A stretch of DNA of 64,000 nucleotides from Desulfobacter latus (lineage in GTDB: Bacteria > Desulfobacterota > Desulfobacteria > Desulfobacterales > Desulfobacteraceae): assembly GCF_013389365.1 (NCBI RefSeq), contig NZ_JACADJ010000003.1:62001-126000 (forward strand). The letters run 5' to 3'. Below the pieces are notes generated by a model, which ran no database searches, was not told the DNA's origin, and saw only the letters and a list, made by a program, of their open reading frames with translations. Below are positions 54,385-63,210 of this stretch, piece after piece (position 1 is the stretch's first letter; the number at the start of each line of letters is the position of its first letter). The translations under genes were made by a program, and so were the position numbers.

Positions 54385-55512
54385 TTAATGTCCTTTTGAA
54401 TCAAATTGTGTTTTATATACAACTGAGTATAATTTCTCTATATTTTTAGCATTTGTTTCCATTGAGAATCTGTTTTTTACTGTTTTCAACGCGTTTCGGG
54501 TAAACTTTTGATATTGATTCTGATCTTTTAACAATTCCAGTGTTCGTTCGGCAGCCTTTTTATAATCCCTGTTGTAAACTATGTAAGAGTCTGTTTTATC
54601 GGTTAAAATATCAGGAACTGCAACTGCACCGCGCTGATGCAGTGCAACGACGGCAACCCTTGCAGCCATTGCTTCCGTTAGAACCAGTCCGAACGCTTCA
54701 AATGCAGATGTAAACAAAAAAACATCAAACCGTTTTAATATGTTTATCGCATCGGCCCGGTATCCGGTAAAGATGGTTTTTCCCCTAATACCAAGCCTTT
54801 GAGCTTCTTCTTCCAGATCCTTTTTCAACGGTCCATCGCCGATAATCACAAAAACAACATCAGGCCTTTTTTGGCTGATTACAGCAGCGGTTTTCAAGAA
54901 CAAAGAAACATCTTTCAGGATCACAAGCCTTCCGATTATCCCCACAACAGGTTTGTTTTTAAATTCATTTGTTAAGATTAAATCTTTTGGGGGGGTTGAT
55001 TGAATCTTTTCGACATCAACACCATTATATATAACTTTAATTTTATTCTTTATCCTGGGCTGTTCTTTTTCCATCACTCTCGACATCTCTTTAGAGATAG
55101 CAATAAATGCATCATAGCTTTTGTAAAAAAGCTTATAAACGATTCGATGCTTCCAATTTTTTTCGAGTAGTCCGCCACCGTGTTCCATATAAATGGACCC
55201 GGCATTAACGAAATACAACATGCCGCTGATTCCGGGGTGTATGGCATGCATATGGATGATATCAAATGTATTTTTTTTTAAAAAAAGTAACAGCCGCAGC
55301 AATCCCAAAAGATCAAGGGAATTTTTTAACCCGATATAGTGTACCGGGATATCTACGGCCTTAAGCTTTTCCCAGAGCGGTCCCTTAAAAAAAAGAACAA
55401 CCACTTCCGGTTGAAGTTCTCGGGATGATTTCTGGATGGAAACAAGATTGCGGACATAAATTTGGGCACCGCCCTGCCCCATGTCCGAAACAATATGAAG
55501 GACCCGTTTCAT
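54385..55512 (-). CDS. Family 4 glycosyltransferase
   Basis: A 375-residue GT-B enzyme. The donor-binding region shows VVGIIGRLVILKDVSLFLKT, VFVIIGDGPLKKDLEEEA and VFLFTSAFEAFGLVLTEAMA. The N-terminal MGQGGAQIYVRNL is a usual acceptor-side start. It is ATGA-coupled to the GT2 gene. The acceptor sugar is unknown. Confidence 0.9.
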   Translation of the reverse strand: MKRVLHIVSDMGQGGAQIYVRNLVSIQKSSRELQPEVVVLFFKGPLWEKLKAVDIPVHYIGLKNSLDLLGLLRLLLFLKKNTFDIIHMHAIHPGISGMLYFVNAGSIYMEHGGGLLEKNWKHRIVYKLFYKSYDAFIAISKEMSRVMEKEQPRIKNKIKVIYNGVDVEKIQSTPPKDLILTNEFKNKPVVGIIGRLVILKDVSLFLKTAAVISQKRPDVVFVIIGDGPLKKDLEEEAQRLGIRGKTIFTGYRADAINILKRFDVFLFTSAFEAFGLVLTEAMAARVAVVALHQRGAVAVPDILTDKTDSYIVYNRDYKKAAERTLELLKDQNQYQKFTRNALKTVKNRFSMETNAKNIEKLYSVVYKTQFDSKGH

Positions 55513-56435
55513 TTTGGTTTTCCCTGATTATGAAGTTCAATCAATTGGAGGAAAAATTCCTCTTTTTTTCTACATTTTTTAATCTTAAAAAAACTGCCGA
55601 TTTTCAGCACCATTTTTAGTGTATGCCAGGTCAAAATCACCGAAAATACAAATATGGCTGAAGTTCTGTTCCCGTAAATTTTTCGAAAATAAACTGAACT
55701 GCTAAGGAAACTGTGATAGGCGGAAAATGCTTTAACCTGCTGGGAGCTTTCACCCCCATAATGGATAATCGGCGCGAGAGGAAGATATCTGATTCGATAC
55801 CCGCTGCTGTTCAAAGTTTTACATAGAAGAGTGTCCTCACAGTACATGAATATATCCGGATCTAGTATATACTCAGTTTTTATCAAAGACTTTCTTATAA
55901 ATAAATAAGCGCCGCTTGCCCAATCTACTTCAACAGTGTGATCGGGTCCTATATCTGCCATTAAATAGCGCTTGTGAAACCAGGTATTGAATCCGTAAAT
56001 CAGTCTGGTTGTATGCCTGAAGTAGGCCCCTAAAGGGTGGGGAAACCGCCTGAAGGGTCTTTGGAATGACTTATCTTTATTAAGAACCTTGCCGGTAGCG
56101 GCTCCCACATCTTCATTATCATCAAGAAAACGAATAATTTCATGGATGGAACCATCAAGAATAAGGGTATCACTGTTTAAAAGAAGGATATAACGCCCAT
56201 TTGCCTTCTGGTACGCTTGATTGTTGGCTTTAACAAATCCGTTATTGATCTGATTCGAGATCAGTTCAACTTGGGGAAACATCTTGTTAACGTATTCAGA
56301 ACTGGAATCCGAAGAGTTGTTGTCTACGACAATTACCTCAAAGGTGACTCCGGATAACAATCTGAAAATTGAATTCAGGCAATTGACCAGTAGTTCTCTG
56401 GTGTTCCAGTTTACTATCAGTATAGATAAATCCAT
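55509..56435 (-). CDS. Family 2 glycosyltransferase
   Basis: A 308-residue GT-A enzyme starting MDLSILIVNWNTRELLVNCL, of the rhamnosyltransferase-like WbbL group. The donor site is VIVVDNNSSDSSSEYVNK with ILLLNSDTLILDG; EDTLLCKTL lies in the C-terminal half. One hydrophobic segment near the end may anchor it in the membrane. An upstream GTG at 56465 would overlap the sulfotransferase; I prefer the ATG at 56435. The stop is ATGA-coupled to the next gene. Confidence 0.88.
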   Translation of the reverse strand: MDLSILIVNWNTRELLVNCLNSIFRLLSGVTFEVIVVDNNSSDSSSEYVNKMFPQVELISNQINNGFVKANNQAYQKANGRYILLLNSDTLILDGSIHEIIRFLDDNEDVGAATGKVLNKDKSFQRPFRRFPHPLGAYFRHTTRLIYGFNTWFHKRYLMADIGPDHTVEVDWASGAYLFIRKSLIKTEYILDPDIFMYCEDTLLCKTLNSSGYRIRYLPLAPIIHYGGESSQQVKAFSAYHSFLSSSVYFRKIYGNRTSAIFVFSVILTWHTLKMVLKIGSFFKIKKCRKKEEFFLQLIELHNQGKPK

Positions 56436-56449
56436 TTTACCAAACCCGA

Positions 56450-57190
56450 TCAATAGAAAAAACACTCAAATTCAGTGCCATTCAATCTATTTTTCACCTC
56501 TTCATAATTAACGACATAGTCCTGCAAATTATTTGGATTTACTTTGACCAGATCCGATTCAATTTCAGCTTGAGGTTCAACTGATAAAAAATTAAATATT
56601 CTTTCCAATTCTTTTGTTTTATTTGAAACAAAATCCTCGTAAGTCACTTTTATGATAGGATTGCCTGAGAAAGCTCTCTCAGGCCAAAGGCTTTCTTTTT
56701 GTATTTTTTTGAGCTTGGCGATTAGGCTTCTTACCGGGACTTTTACTTTTTTTACCGCGATCTTCTTATTTGAATGTGGAATGCGATTTTGCTGAAGCGA
56801 AAGCCGGGACAGGTATGTTCTTAAATAATTTTCCCGTATAACAAATATCACCTTAATATTCTTTTCTTGACAATATGATATAATAGACGGGAATTGTTTG
56901 ACCTGAGTTCCCATGACTTTAAAACCAACGGCTTCGTATTCCTGGTACTTATCAAAAAAAGAAGATAAATACTCATCCACGAGTTTTTTTCTGGATAAGT
57001 AGTGTGCCAATAGTCGCCTATATTTATTCTGATTAATAAACCTCCTGTAACTTCCTTCCAATTTGCCACCGCGTCCTTTTTTGAAAAGGAATGTTTCGCC
57101 AAAGCATCTGCATTGTGAATGCTTGTCCAATGTTGTTCTAATTAGCGTTGTCCCCGTTCGCTGGATTCCTGCAACTACAAATTTTTCCAT
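56450..57190 (-). CDS. Sulfotransferase family protein
   Basis: A 246-residue cytoplasmic PAPS-dependent sulfotransferase candidate. The PAPS loop is VAGIQRTGTTLIRTTL at the N-terminus, and VIFVIRENYLRTYLSRLSLQ is the second conserved region. The protein is Lys-rich and AT-rich in DNA. It is distinct in sequence from the two other sulfotransferases in the locus. The acceptor is unknown. Confidence 0.82.
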   Translation of the reverse strand: MEKFVVAGIQRTGTTLIRTTLDKHSQCRCFGETFLFKKGRGGKLEGSYRRFINQNKYRRLLAHYLSRKKLVDEYLSSFFDKYQEYEAVGFKVMGTQVKQFPSIISYCQEKNIKVIFVIRENYLRTYLSRLSLQQNRIPHSNKKIAVKKVKVPVRSLIAKLKKIQKESLWPERAFSGNPIIKVTYEDFVSNKTKELERIFNFLSVEPQAEIESDLVKVNPNNLQDYVVNYEEVKNRLNGTEFECFFY

Positions 57191-57238
57191 TATTATCGCA
57201 CCAGTTTGTTATCTGTAATTAAAAGTTTATATTTGATA

Positions 57239-58162
57239 TCAATGGGTGAGTCGTACGATATCCCAGGCAGAAAAATCCATATCCAACAGATCCTCTAACC
57301 GTCTGTTATCTTCGTAAAACATTTGATTTATTTCATTGATGGTAGTGATATCTTCCTCAGTTTTCACTATTTTGGAATTGTCTATGTTAATATTTTCATA
57401 TAATCGCTTGCCAAGCCTTCTAAATTTTGGCAAAGAAATTTTCATGCCGTATTTTCTTTTGATTCGATGGAGCCATTGATGTTTGACCGTGACGCTTTGA
57501 TTTTTCTTCTTAAAATCAAAATTCTGATAAAATTTGAAATCAATTTCAAGAAAATTTGAAATAGAGTAAAGTGCGTTCTTCGGATCAGAGGTCAGCGTTT
57601 CAAACAACAATACATGGATATTTTCTCGGCCAAAGGCTTTAATCCATTCCTTTAAATATCCGGCGTATCTGCTGTGCTGAATTGCCTTTTTAACTATGAT
57701 TTGATTTTTTTTTCTTAAAGAGCAAGACTCCTCTTTTTGAATATCTCTGATCAAAGATGAAAAAGAAACAGATTTGTCTATGACCGCCATATTGTTTTTT
57801 GCAAAGTTATATAGAGAATATATTCTGTCCCCCGGTTTTCGCAGCGAAAAAACAATCTTAGGTATGACAGCCAGCTTTGGCAATACTTCAATAGGCGTTT
57901 TTTGATAAATATAGTCAGCAGTTGCTTCGATTCTCAATTTGGGTTTTTCATTTACACACCCCTCAAAAAAATACATGTATCCATCCAAGCCCTTTGTATG
58001 ATAGTTCCACTCCGGCCTAAAAAGGGGGTAATCCTTATCTATTAGAAAAAACGTCTCCTTTGATGTGGATGCACAAACTTCAGGATGCTCGGCCAAATAA
58101 TGAAAAAGAGAAGTGGTCCCGCATTTGGGAGCCCCTGCAATAACTGCATTGGGATAGATCAT
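57239..58162 (-). CDS. Sulfotransferase domain protein
   Basis: A 307-residue heparan-sulfate-sulfotransferase-like enzyme. PAPS binding is shown by VIAGAPKCGTTSLFHYLAEH, and KIVFSLRKPGDRIYSLYNF carries the Arg and Ser of the 3'-phosphate site. Several sulfotransferases in a row imply a highly sulfated polymer. The gene is AT-rich and surrounded by similarly AT-rich genes. Confidence 0.88.
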   Translation of the reverse strand: MIYPNAVIAGAPKCGTTSLFHYLAEHPEVCASTSKETFFLIDKDYPLFRPEWNYHTKGLDGYMYFFEGCVNEKPKLRIEATADYIYQKTPIEVLPKLAVIPKIVFSLRKPGDRIYSLYNFAKNNMAVIDKSVSFSSLIRDIQKEESCSLRKKNQIIVKKAIQHSRYAGYLKEWIKAFGRENIHVLLFETLTSDPKNALYSISNFLEIDFKFYQNFDFKKKNQSVTVKHQWLHRIKRKYGMKISLPKFRRLGKRLYENINIDNSKIVKTEEDITTINEINQMFYEDNRRLEDLLDMDFSAWDIVRLTH

Positions 58163-58225
58163 GATTTCCTCTACTATCTGTGAAGGGTGAGAATCATCGA
58201 CTAATTTTAAGAAAATACAATCGGC

Positions 58226-59488
58226 TTAGTATAACTTTAAATTTCTTTTGCGCTCTTTTTCGAGAAAGACCAAAATAGCAAGAAAGACTGCCAACAAATA
58301 GCTCTTGTCAGCTATCATAAAGTGATTAAGCGTTACACCTGAAACAACAACAAAAATCAAATACCCGGTGCAGAAAAAAACTAATGGAGAAACGTTTTTC
58401 TTTTCTGTCTTTATAAGTCTGTAGCAATACTTGAATGAAAAAAAATACAACATTGCAAGCCATATGATCCCAGCAATACCGAACATTTTTATCCAGTGGG
58501 TGTAGCCCAGGTCTTCTTTTCTGGCTTTGGCTGCCATTTTCAAATATTCGATCTTGTTCGTAGTCTCGAATTTTGAAATACGGACGGTTACCAGTCCGCT
58601 TCCAATTAACGGGTGTTCCTTAAACTCTTCAAAATCCGTATCCATTTGGTGAAGGCGCCCCTCCCATGTTCCTGAACCTTCACGGACATCAGTAATAGAT
58701 GAAGAGAACGTAGTCATTATAAGATTTTCTTCCTTCATTGTCAGGTTAAGGATAACAGCGGCCAGGATGCCAATGGAAAAAAAGACAACAAACAATTTGA
58801 TTTTTCTTGCAATGAGAAAAATAACCAATGTTGCTGCCATCAAGCCGATGATCTGCCCCCTGCTCTGGTGGAAAAAAAGCACTGCCCAGAAAAAAACAGT
58901 CGCTATGCCATAAAGCGTTTTACGTTTGTCAGAAGCAATCCAGTTTGAAAAACACCAAACCAAGCTGAAATGAATCAAAGCCAGACCAGGAATAAATATT
59001 CTTCTAATTCCCGACCTAACAACCTCCCAGTCTTCAAACTTTTCACGATAATGTAAAGAGACCCCAAGATAATGAAGAATTGAGATAACACTGGTAGCAA
59101 CTGCGATAATGGCAAGCCAATCCAAGCATTTCTCCAGAGCAACCCTGTTTTCAAATAGAAAGTAAAGGAAGATAAAAAATATCAAATAGGTAAATTGGCT
59201 TCTTGCTGCTGCCATTCCGTCAATTATGGATTGATGGTAATGAATTGATGAAAGGGATATATGGATTCCAATCATCAAAAAATAAATTATCAGCAGCAAA
59301 CCGATGATACCAGGTTTAGGTTTTACTTTAATGGGTTTTAATAATATGCAAAACAACCCCATGAAAAGAAATATAAATCCGATATCCCTCATATGAAATA
59401 ATTTCAGAACAGAAACCTTGGGAATCAGATAAAAAAGATTGAAAAATAAAACCGAGGTCCATAAAAAGTAAATCTGCTTAAGAGGCAT
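58226..59488 (-). CDS. O-antigen ligase / Wzy-type polymerase family protein
   Basis: A 420-residue inner-membrane protein with about 11 helices and a large periplasmic loop, the layout of the O-antigen ligase/polymerase family. The Wzy_C region has FHQSRGQIIGLMAATLVIFL, and the loop ends near LGYTHWIKMFGI. It is likely to polymerise or ligate the repeat units delivered by the Wzx flippase. A candidate promoter and an upstream terminator (59522-59585) suggest it starts its own transcript. Confidence 0.82.
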   Translation of the reverse strand: MPLKQIYFLWTSVLFFNLFYLIPKVSVLKLFHMRDIGFIFLFMGLFCILLKPIKVKPKPGIIGLLLIIYFLMIGIHISLSSIHYHQSIIDGMAAARSQFTYLIFFIFLYFLFENRVALEKCLDWLAIIAVATSVISILHYLGVSLHYREKFEDWEVVRSGIRRIFIPGLALIHFSLVWCFSNWIASDKRKTLYGIATVFFWAVLFFHQSRGQIIGLMAATLVIFLIARKIKLFVVFFSIGILAAVILNLTMKEENLIMTTFSSSITDVREGSGTWEGRLHQMDTDFEEFKEHPLIGSGLVTVRISKFETTNKIEYLKMAAKARKEDLGYTHWIKMFGIAGIIWLAMLYFFSFKYCYRLIKTEKKNVSPLVFFCTGYLIFVVVSGVTLNHFMIADKSYLLAVFLAILVFLEKERKRNLKLY

Positions 59489-59521
59489 AATTCAAACCCC
59501 ATTTAACATGAAATAATGTTT

Positions 59522-59543
59522 AAAAGGCAAATCAAGCCTTTTT
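59522..59543 (-). terminator. Candidate terminator for the gene at 59649-61889
   Basis: On the minus strand AAAGGC pairs with GCCTTT around a 7-base loop, with A- and T-runs on either side. It lies between two same-strand genes. Confidence 0.55.
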
Positions 59544-59555
59544 ATTCAGACTGCA

Positions 59556-59585
59556 TCTATAACAGTTGAGTTCCATTGTAATCAA
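59556..59585 (-). promoter_or_regulatory. Candidate promoter for the polymerase-sulfotransferase-glycosyltransferase-exosortase run
   Basis: On the minus strand TTGATT (59580-59585) and TATAGA (59556-59561) are 18 bases apart, or TTATAG at 17. It lies just upstream of the terminator hairpin in the minus-strand direction, so the terminator would also fall in its early transcript; the order weakens the call. Confidence 0.28.
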
Positions 59586-59648
59586 GTGATTGCTTGACAA
59601 CCTGATATAATCCATTTTTGCTGCACAGGTGTCTACCTGAATGGGCCT

Positions 59649-61889
59649 TTAGTTGTCTGCCCCCTGATCCCTGCCGATATTCAACTGGTCACCCCAATTT
59701 ATACCCCAAGGATCTTCTTCTCCGTAAAGTGCCGGTACAAATCCTCCGCCGTCAACTGCTACAGAATCGCATCGAACCATATCCTGCCAGTCGTCAGAAA
59801 ACACCCTGGACCACATGAAATCCCCATCGTCCGTCCAAAGGCCGGAACCGGTGATCCGGTCATAGAGCCCTCCGAGAGTCACTATGGACATGCCCGTGAT
59901 AGCAAGTGTCCGATCTATGAAATCCTTCCATTCCTGCAATGTTATCTCGTCGATGCCATGAGCGTAAGCAGCGGAGTAAATGCCTTCATAGGCCATATAT
60001 ACGCCAACGGCATTGGTATTACGTTCAAAATTGGCGGAGATTGACCCAAGTGTATCCCTGAGATTCGGGCTGTCAACCATAGCAAGATTAATCGCTGATA
60101 AATCTCTTGATCCACCGGTGCCAGACCGGGCGAGCCTAAAGGGAGTGGTCCCCGCTTTTGCAAAATGTCCTGGAAAAAGGGTCGTGTCATCCATCAAGTA
60201 TTGCCTGAGGGCTCTGGATGTATGATTACCTGGGCTTATCCAGGACCGGCACTCATACCCACCACCGATACCCGCCTCAATAAGGGTTTTGGCCTCAGCG
60301 ATTTCGACATACCAGTAATTTTCCTGATTGAACTGGAGGGTGGAAGGTACGCTGAACGTCCCTTTCAAAAGACATTTGGCAAGCGTCGGCCCGGTAGCGT
60401 TTGTATTCAGGGCAGTCCCATTCCATGTAGGCCCTCCCTGTGCTTTGATCCTCGCAACCAATGATCCAATACTAGTGGTTCCTGTAATACTGATTTTGTT
60501 GCCCGCCAAGACCCCATCCTCTCTCAACACCACTGTTCCATACCAGTTATCCGAGTTGTCATCCGATGTATCAAGAGTAATTTCAATGGTCGGATTGGTG
60601 CCGGTACATGTCACATCAATGGCATTCAAGCCTCCGCTTTCTGTTGTAAGAATGGAGTGATTGCGAGAATGGCACGCGATTTCATGGCCAGCGGCAACAT
60701 AGGTGGCCATTTCCGCGTAATTCTCCACAGAAACGGTGTCAGGAGCATGAATCCCTAAAACAGTTCCGACGCCTTTAATTGTCGCATAGTCTGCAATATC
60801 TTTCCAATGGCTGAAATTGTTATAGTCATCAATGATTACTGATGTGATCCCTTCTCTGCGGGAAGACAACCACCCGGGGGCTTTGGTGGTATACCCGCCT
60901 TTAAGGATATCAACATCCCAAGTGTAATCATCTGCACAGGATTTGGCTGACGGAAGGATGATCGGATGATTTAAGGTAATTCTGCCATTGAATCCTAGTT
61001 CTTTGGTAATAACCTTTGTATCTGATTTCCTCCCTGCATTAGCAGCAATGATTGGATTGTTAAATGTAATAACAGTATCACCGACAGCGACGTTTAAAAT
61101 TTTTGAGGCGTTTCCGACAAAGCTGCAATTATTGAATGTAATTGATGATGCCGACCGGACTATAATGGTTGCCGCATCAAAAGTATTGTTTTCGAAAAGA
61201 CAATAGTTAAAAACAAAAACAGCTGAACCGGGAATAGCACTACCCAGTATTACTGCCTGTTCAGCCAGAGCTGAAAATTCACACCGGTTAAAAATAAATA
61301 CGCTTGCAGCTGAGGTGGTGCATGACAAACCTCTGGAAGCATTATAACACCGGACTTTATTAAAGCGATGTGATGCTGTCAGCCGCAGACAGTCTCTTCC
61401 AGTCTGTGTTCCGATGATATCAACATTTTCAAGAGTGCCTTTATGTTTACCATAATATCCGGTATCATCCGCGCTGGACGCATCAATCGTCACAAGCCCG
61501 TCATGTCCGGCTTCTTCACTGCCCCTGATAATTCTGAAAGCCGCTGTTGTATTGATGTTGGTTTGATATTTTTTTCCAGACCTTCCACCGCTGATTTCAA
61601 CGATATCATTAGGCTTGGTCATGGCCAATGCAGCGGCAATTGTTTTTTTGGCAGTGTCCCAAGACTTCCCGTCCCCGCAATCATCAAATCTGTTAGAATC
61701 CACATAAAATTTGGTGCCATCTGGTAGCGTGGCTCCATACTCTTCTGCAAGTTTACGCGCACTGCAACCTAAAAAAGCCCAACTGGACAAATCCTTGCCA
61801 TCCATATCCCGATCACCGTCAAAATCATACTCCAAAGCATGTAGTTGTGTTGAAAAAAAAATGATCAAAAATGAAAGAATATAGCGCAA
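59649..61889 (-). CDS. Secreted beta-helix / polysaccharide-deacetylase-like fusion protein
   Basis: A 746-residue exported protein, starting at TTG (61887-61889) with GAGG upstream. A signal peptide (MRYILSFLIIFFSTQLHA) is followed by an EF-hand- or dockerin-like DFDGDRDMDGKD, then a parallel beta-helix (about 60-330, FYVDSNRFDDCGDGKSWDTA, with repeated Phe/Asn coils). A NodB-type polysaccharide deacetylase domain follows, with SVIIDDYNNF (about 350) and HEIACHSRNH (about 404). A lectin-like insertion (about 425-535) interrupts the deacetylase, which resumes with WISPGNHTSRALRQYL. It probably trims or deacetylates the exported polymer. The gene sits between Wzx and the polymerase, but the domain order is unusual. 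Confidence 0.72.
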   Translation of the reverse strand: MRYILSFLIIFFSTQLHALEYDFDGDRDMDGKDLSSWAFLGCSARKLAEEYGATLPDGTKFYVDSNRFDDCGDGKSWDTAKKTIAAALAMTKPNDIVEISGGRSGKKYQTNINTTAAFRIIRGSEEAGHDGLVTIDASSADDTGYYGKHKGTLENVDIIGTQTGRDCLRLTASHRFNKVRCYNASRGLSCTTSAASVFIFNRCEFSALAEQAVILGSAIPGSAVFVFNYCLFENNTFDAATIIVRSASSITFNNCSFVGNASKILNVAVGDTVITFNNPIIAANAGRKSDTKVITKELGFNGRITLNHPIILPSAKSCADDYTWDVDILKGGYTTKAPGWLSSRREGITSVIIDDYNNFSHWKDIADYATIKGVGTVLGIHAPDTVSVENYAEMATYVAAGHEIACHSRNHSILTTESGGLNAIDVTCTGTNPTIEITLDTSDDNSDNWYGTVVLREDGVLAGNKISITGTTSIGSLVARIKAQGGPTWNGTALNTNATGPTLAKCLLKGTFSVPSTLQFNQENYWYVEIAEAKTLIEAGIGGGYECRSWISPGNHTSRALRQYLMDDTTLFPGHFAKAGTTPFRLARSGTGGSRDLSAINLAMVDSPNLRDTLGSISANFERNTNAVGVYMAYEGIYSAAYAHGIDEITLQEWKDFIDRTLAITGMSIVTLGGLYDRITGSGLWTDDGDFMWSRVFSDDWQDMVRCDSVAVDGGGFVPALYGEEDPWGINWGDQLNIGRDQGADN

Positions 61890-61922
61890 CTCAAAAGAAC
61901 CTCATAGGTTATATCATGGATA

Positions 61923-63203
61923 TCATGGTCTCACGGGCTTATTTTTTGAAAAAATAAGCCCGGTAAATATGATGAACGTTTCCTCAAAAGCACTGAAAAA
62001 CATGTACCATAGAAGAGTATCTTCCGCTGTAAAATCAAACAAATAAGCTGCAGCAAAAACAAAAGATTTGAGTGTTAAAAAAATCAGATTAACAAAAAAA
62101 AGAACGTTCTGTTTCCTGACTATAGTCATGACCGAGGCAGCCGGAGCCTTTAGCAGTAATGTAAAAAACCAGGGGGACAATATTTGTACATAATGGCCGG
62201 CAGTTTCCCAATTAGTTCCCAGAAGAGTGGTAAAAATTACCTTCCCAAAAAAGACGACCAGTAAAAAAATCGGCATACCAAGTACGGCAAGGCCAAAAGT
62301 CGTCTTGATCAAAGAGGATTTTATTGCTTTCCCTGAATTGAAAATTTCAGACGCCTTCTGAAAATATGTCTGGCCAACTGATTTTTGTGCAATATCTGCA
62401 GGCACCCTGACCAGTCGGTTTGTAATTGCAAAATAACCGACAATTTCAGGTGAATACATGAATGCCAACAACATTATCGGGAGGTTATCGGACAACACTT
62501 TCACAAGCCTTAACGGTGTCATATATAGAGGGAATTCTTTGTATTCTTTGGCTATGTGAAAATAATTTTTTTTCTCTATATTCATGACACTGTGCAAGAG
62601 GGTCTTGTTGACATTCTTTATAATAATTATAATCTTTGCAGCAATTCCAATTAAATATCCAAAAACCAGACCGGTTACAGATGATCCGTGAACAATACCC
62701 GCACAAATGCGAAAAGAAACCATGGATAATGTCTGTCCGATATCGGCACCAGCAATGCTTTTAAATTGTTTAGTCCTGACATTCCAGCTGTGTAAAATTT
62801 TGGCTGTTCCGAATAACAGCACACCCCAAATAAGTACGTATTTCCAATTGCCCAAATCTTCTAAAACCCGAACTTTAAAAAATAAAATGTCATAGGTGAT
62901 CATCATTAGTGTGAAAAAACATAGAAATCCAACCAGTATCGTACATGCAAGCAAGCCAATGCAAATTGCTTTTTGATCGTCACTTTCCAATATCATTGCA
63001 TTTTCATACATCATTGTGCTTAGCGGGCCTGCCAAAAAAATTAACATTGCAAATGTCGCAGCTGTACCAAAATCCTCTGGAGAAAATAGGCGGGCGATTA
63101 TCGGTGCCGCAAGAAAGCTGACAACCCTTGCAACAAAAACACCGCTCAGCATAGTGCCTACATTCCGGATAAATCCCGAATGCTGTTTTAAGTTATGAAT
63201 CAA
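61923..63203 (-). CDS. Polysaccharide flippase (Wzx-type, MATE/MVF fold)
   Basis: A 426-residue inner-membrane protein with about 12 helices, of the oligosaccharide flippase (RfbX/Wzx) type. The start NVGTMLSGVFVARVVSFLAA and FSPEDFGTAATFAMLIFLAG are the family's typical N-terminus. It moves undecaprenyl-linked repeat units to the periplasm. The first codon appears to be TTG at 63201-63203, 7 bases after the acyltransferase stop, with only a weak ribosome binding site. Confidence 0.88.
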   Translation of the reverse strand: MIHNLKQHSGFIRNVGTMLSGVFVARVVSFLAAPIIARLFSPEDFGTAATFAMLIFLAGPLSTMMYENAMILESDDQKAICIGLLACTILVGFLCFFTLMMITYDILFFKVRVLEDLGNWKYVLIWGVLLFGTAKILHSWNVRTKQFKSIAGADIGQTLSMVSFRICAGIVHGSSVTGLVFGYLIGIAAKIIIIIKNVNKTLLHSVMNIEKKNYFHIAKEYKEFPLYMTPLRLVKVLSDNLPIMLLAFMYSPEIVGYFAITNRLVRVPADIAQKSVGQTYFQKASEIFNSGKAIKSSLIKTTFGLAVLGMPIFLLVVFFGKVIFTTLLGTNWETAGHYVQILSPWFFTLLLKAPAASVMTIVRKQNVLFFVNLIFLTLKSFVFAAAYLFDFTAEDTLLWYMFFSAFEETFIIFTGLIFSKNKPVRP

Positions 63204-63210
63204 TTGCTTT

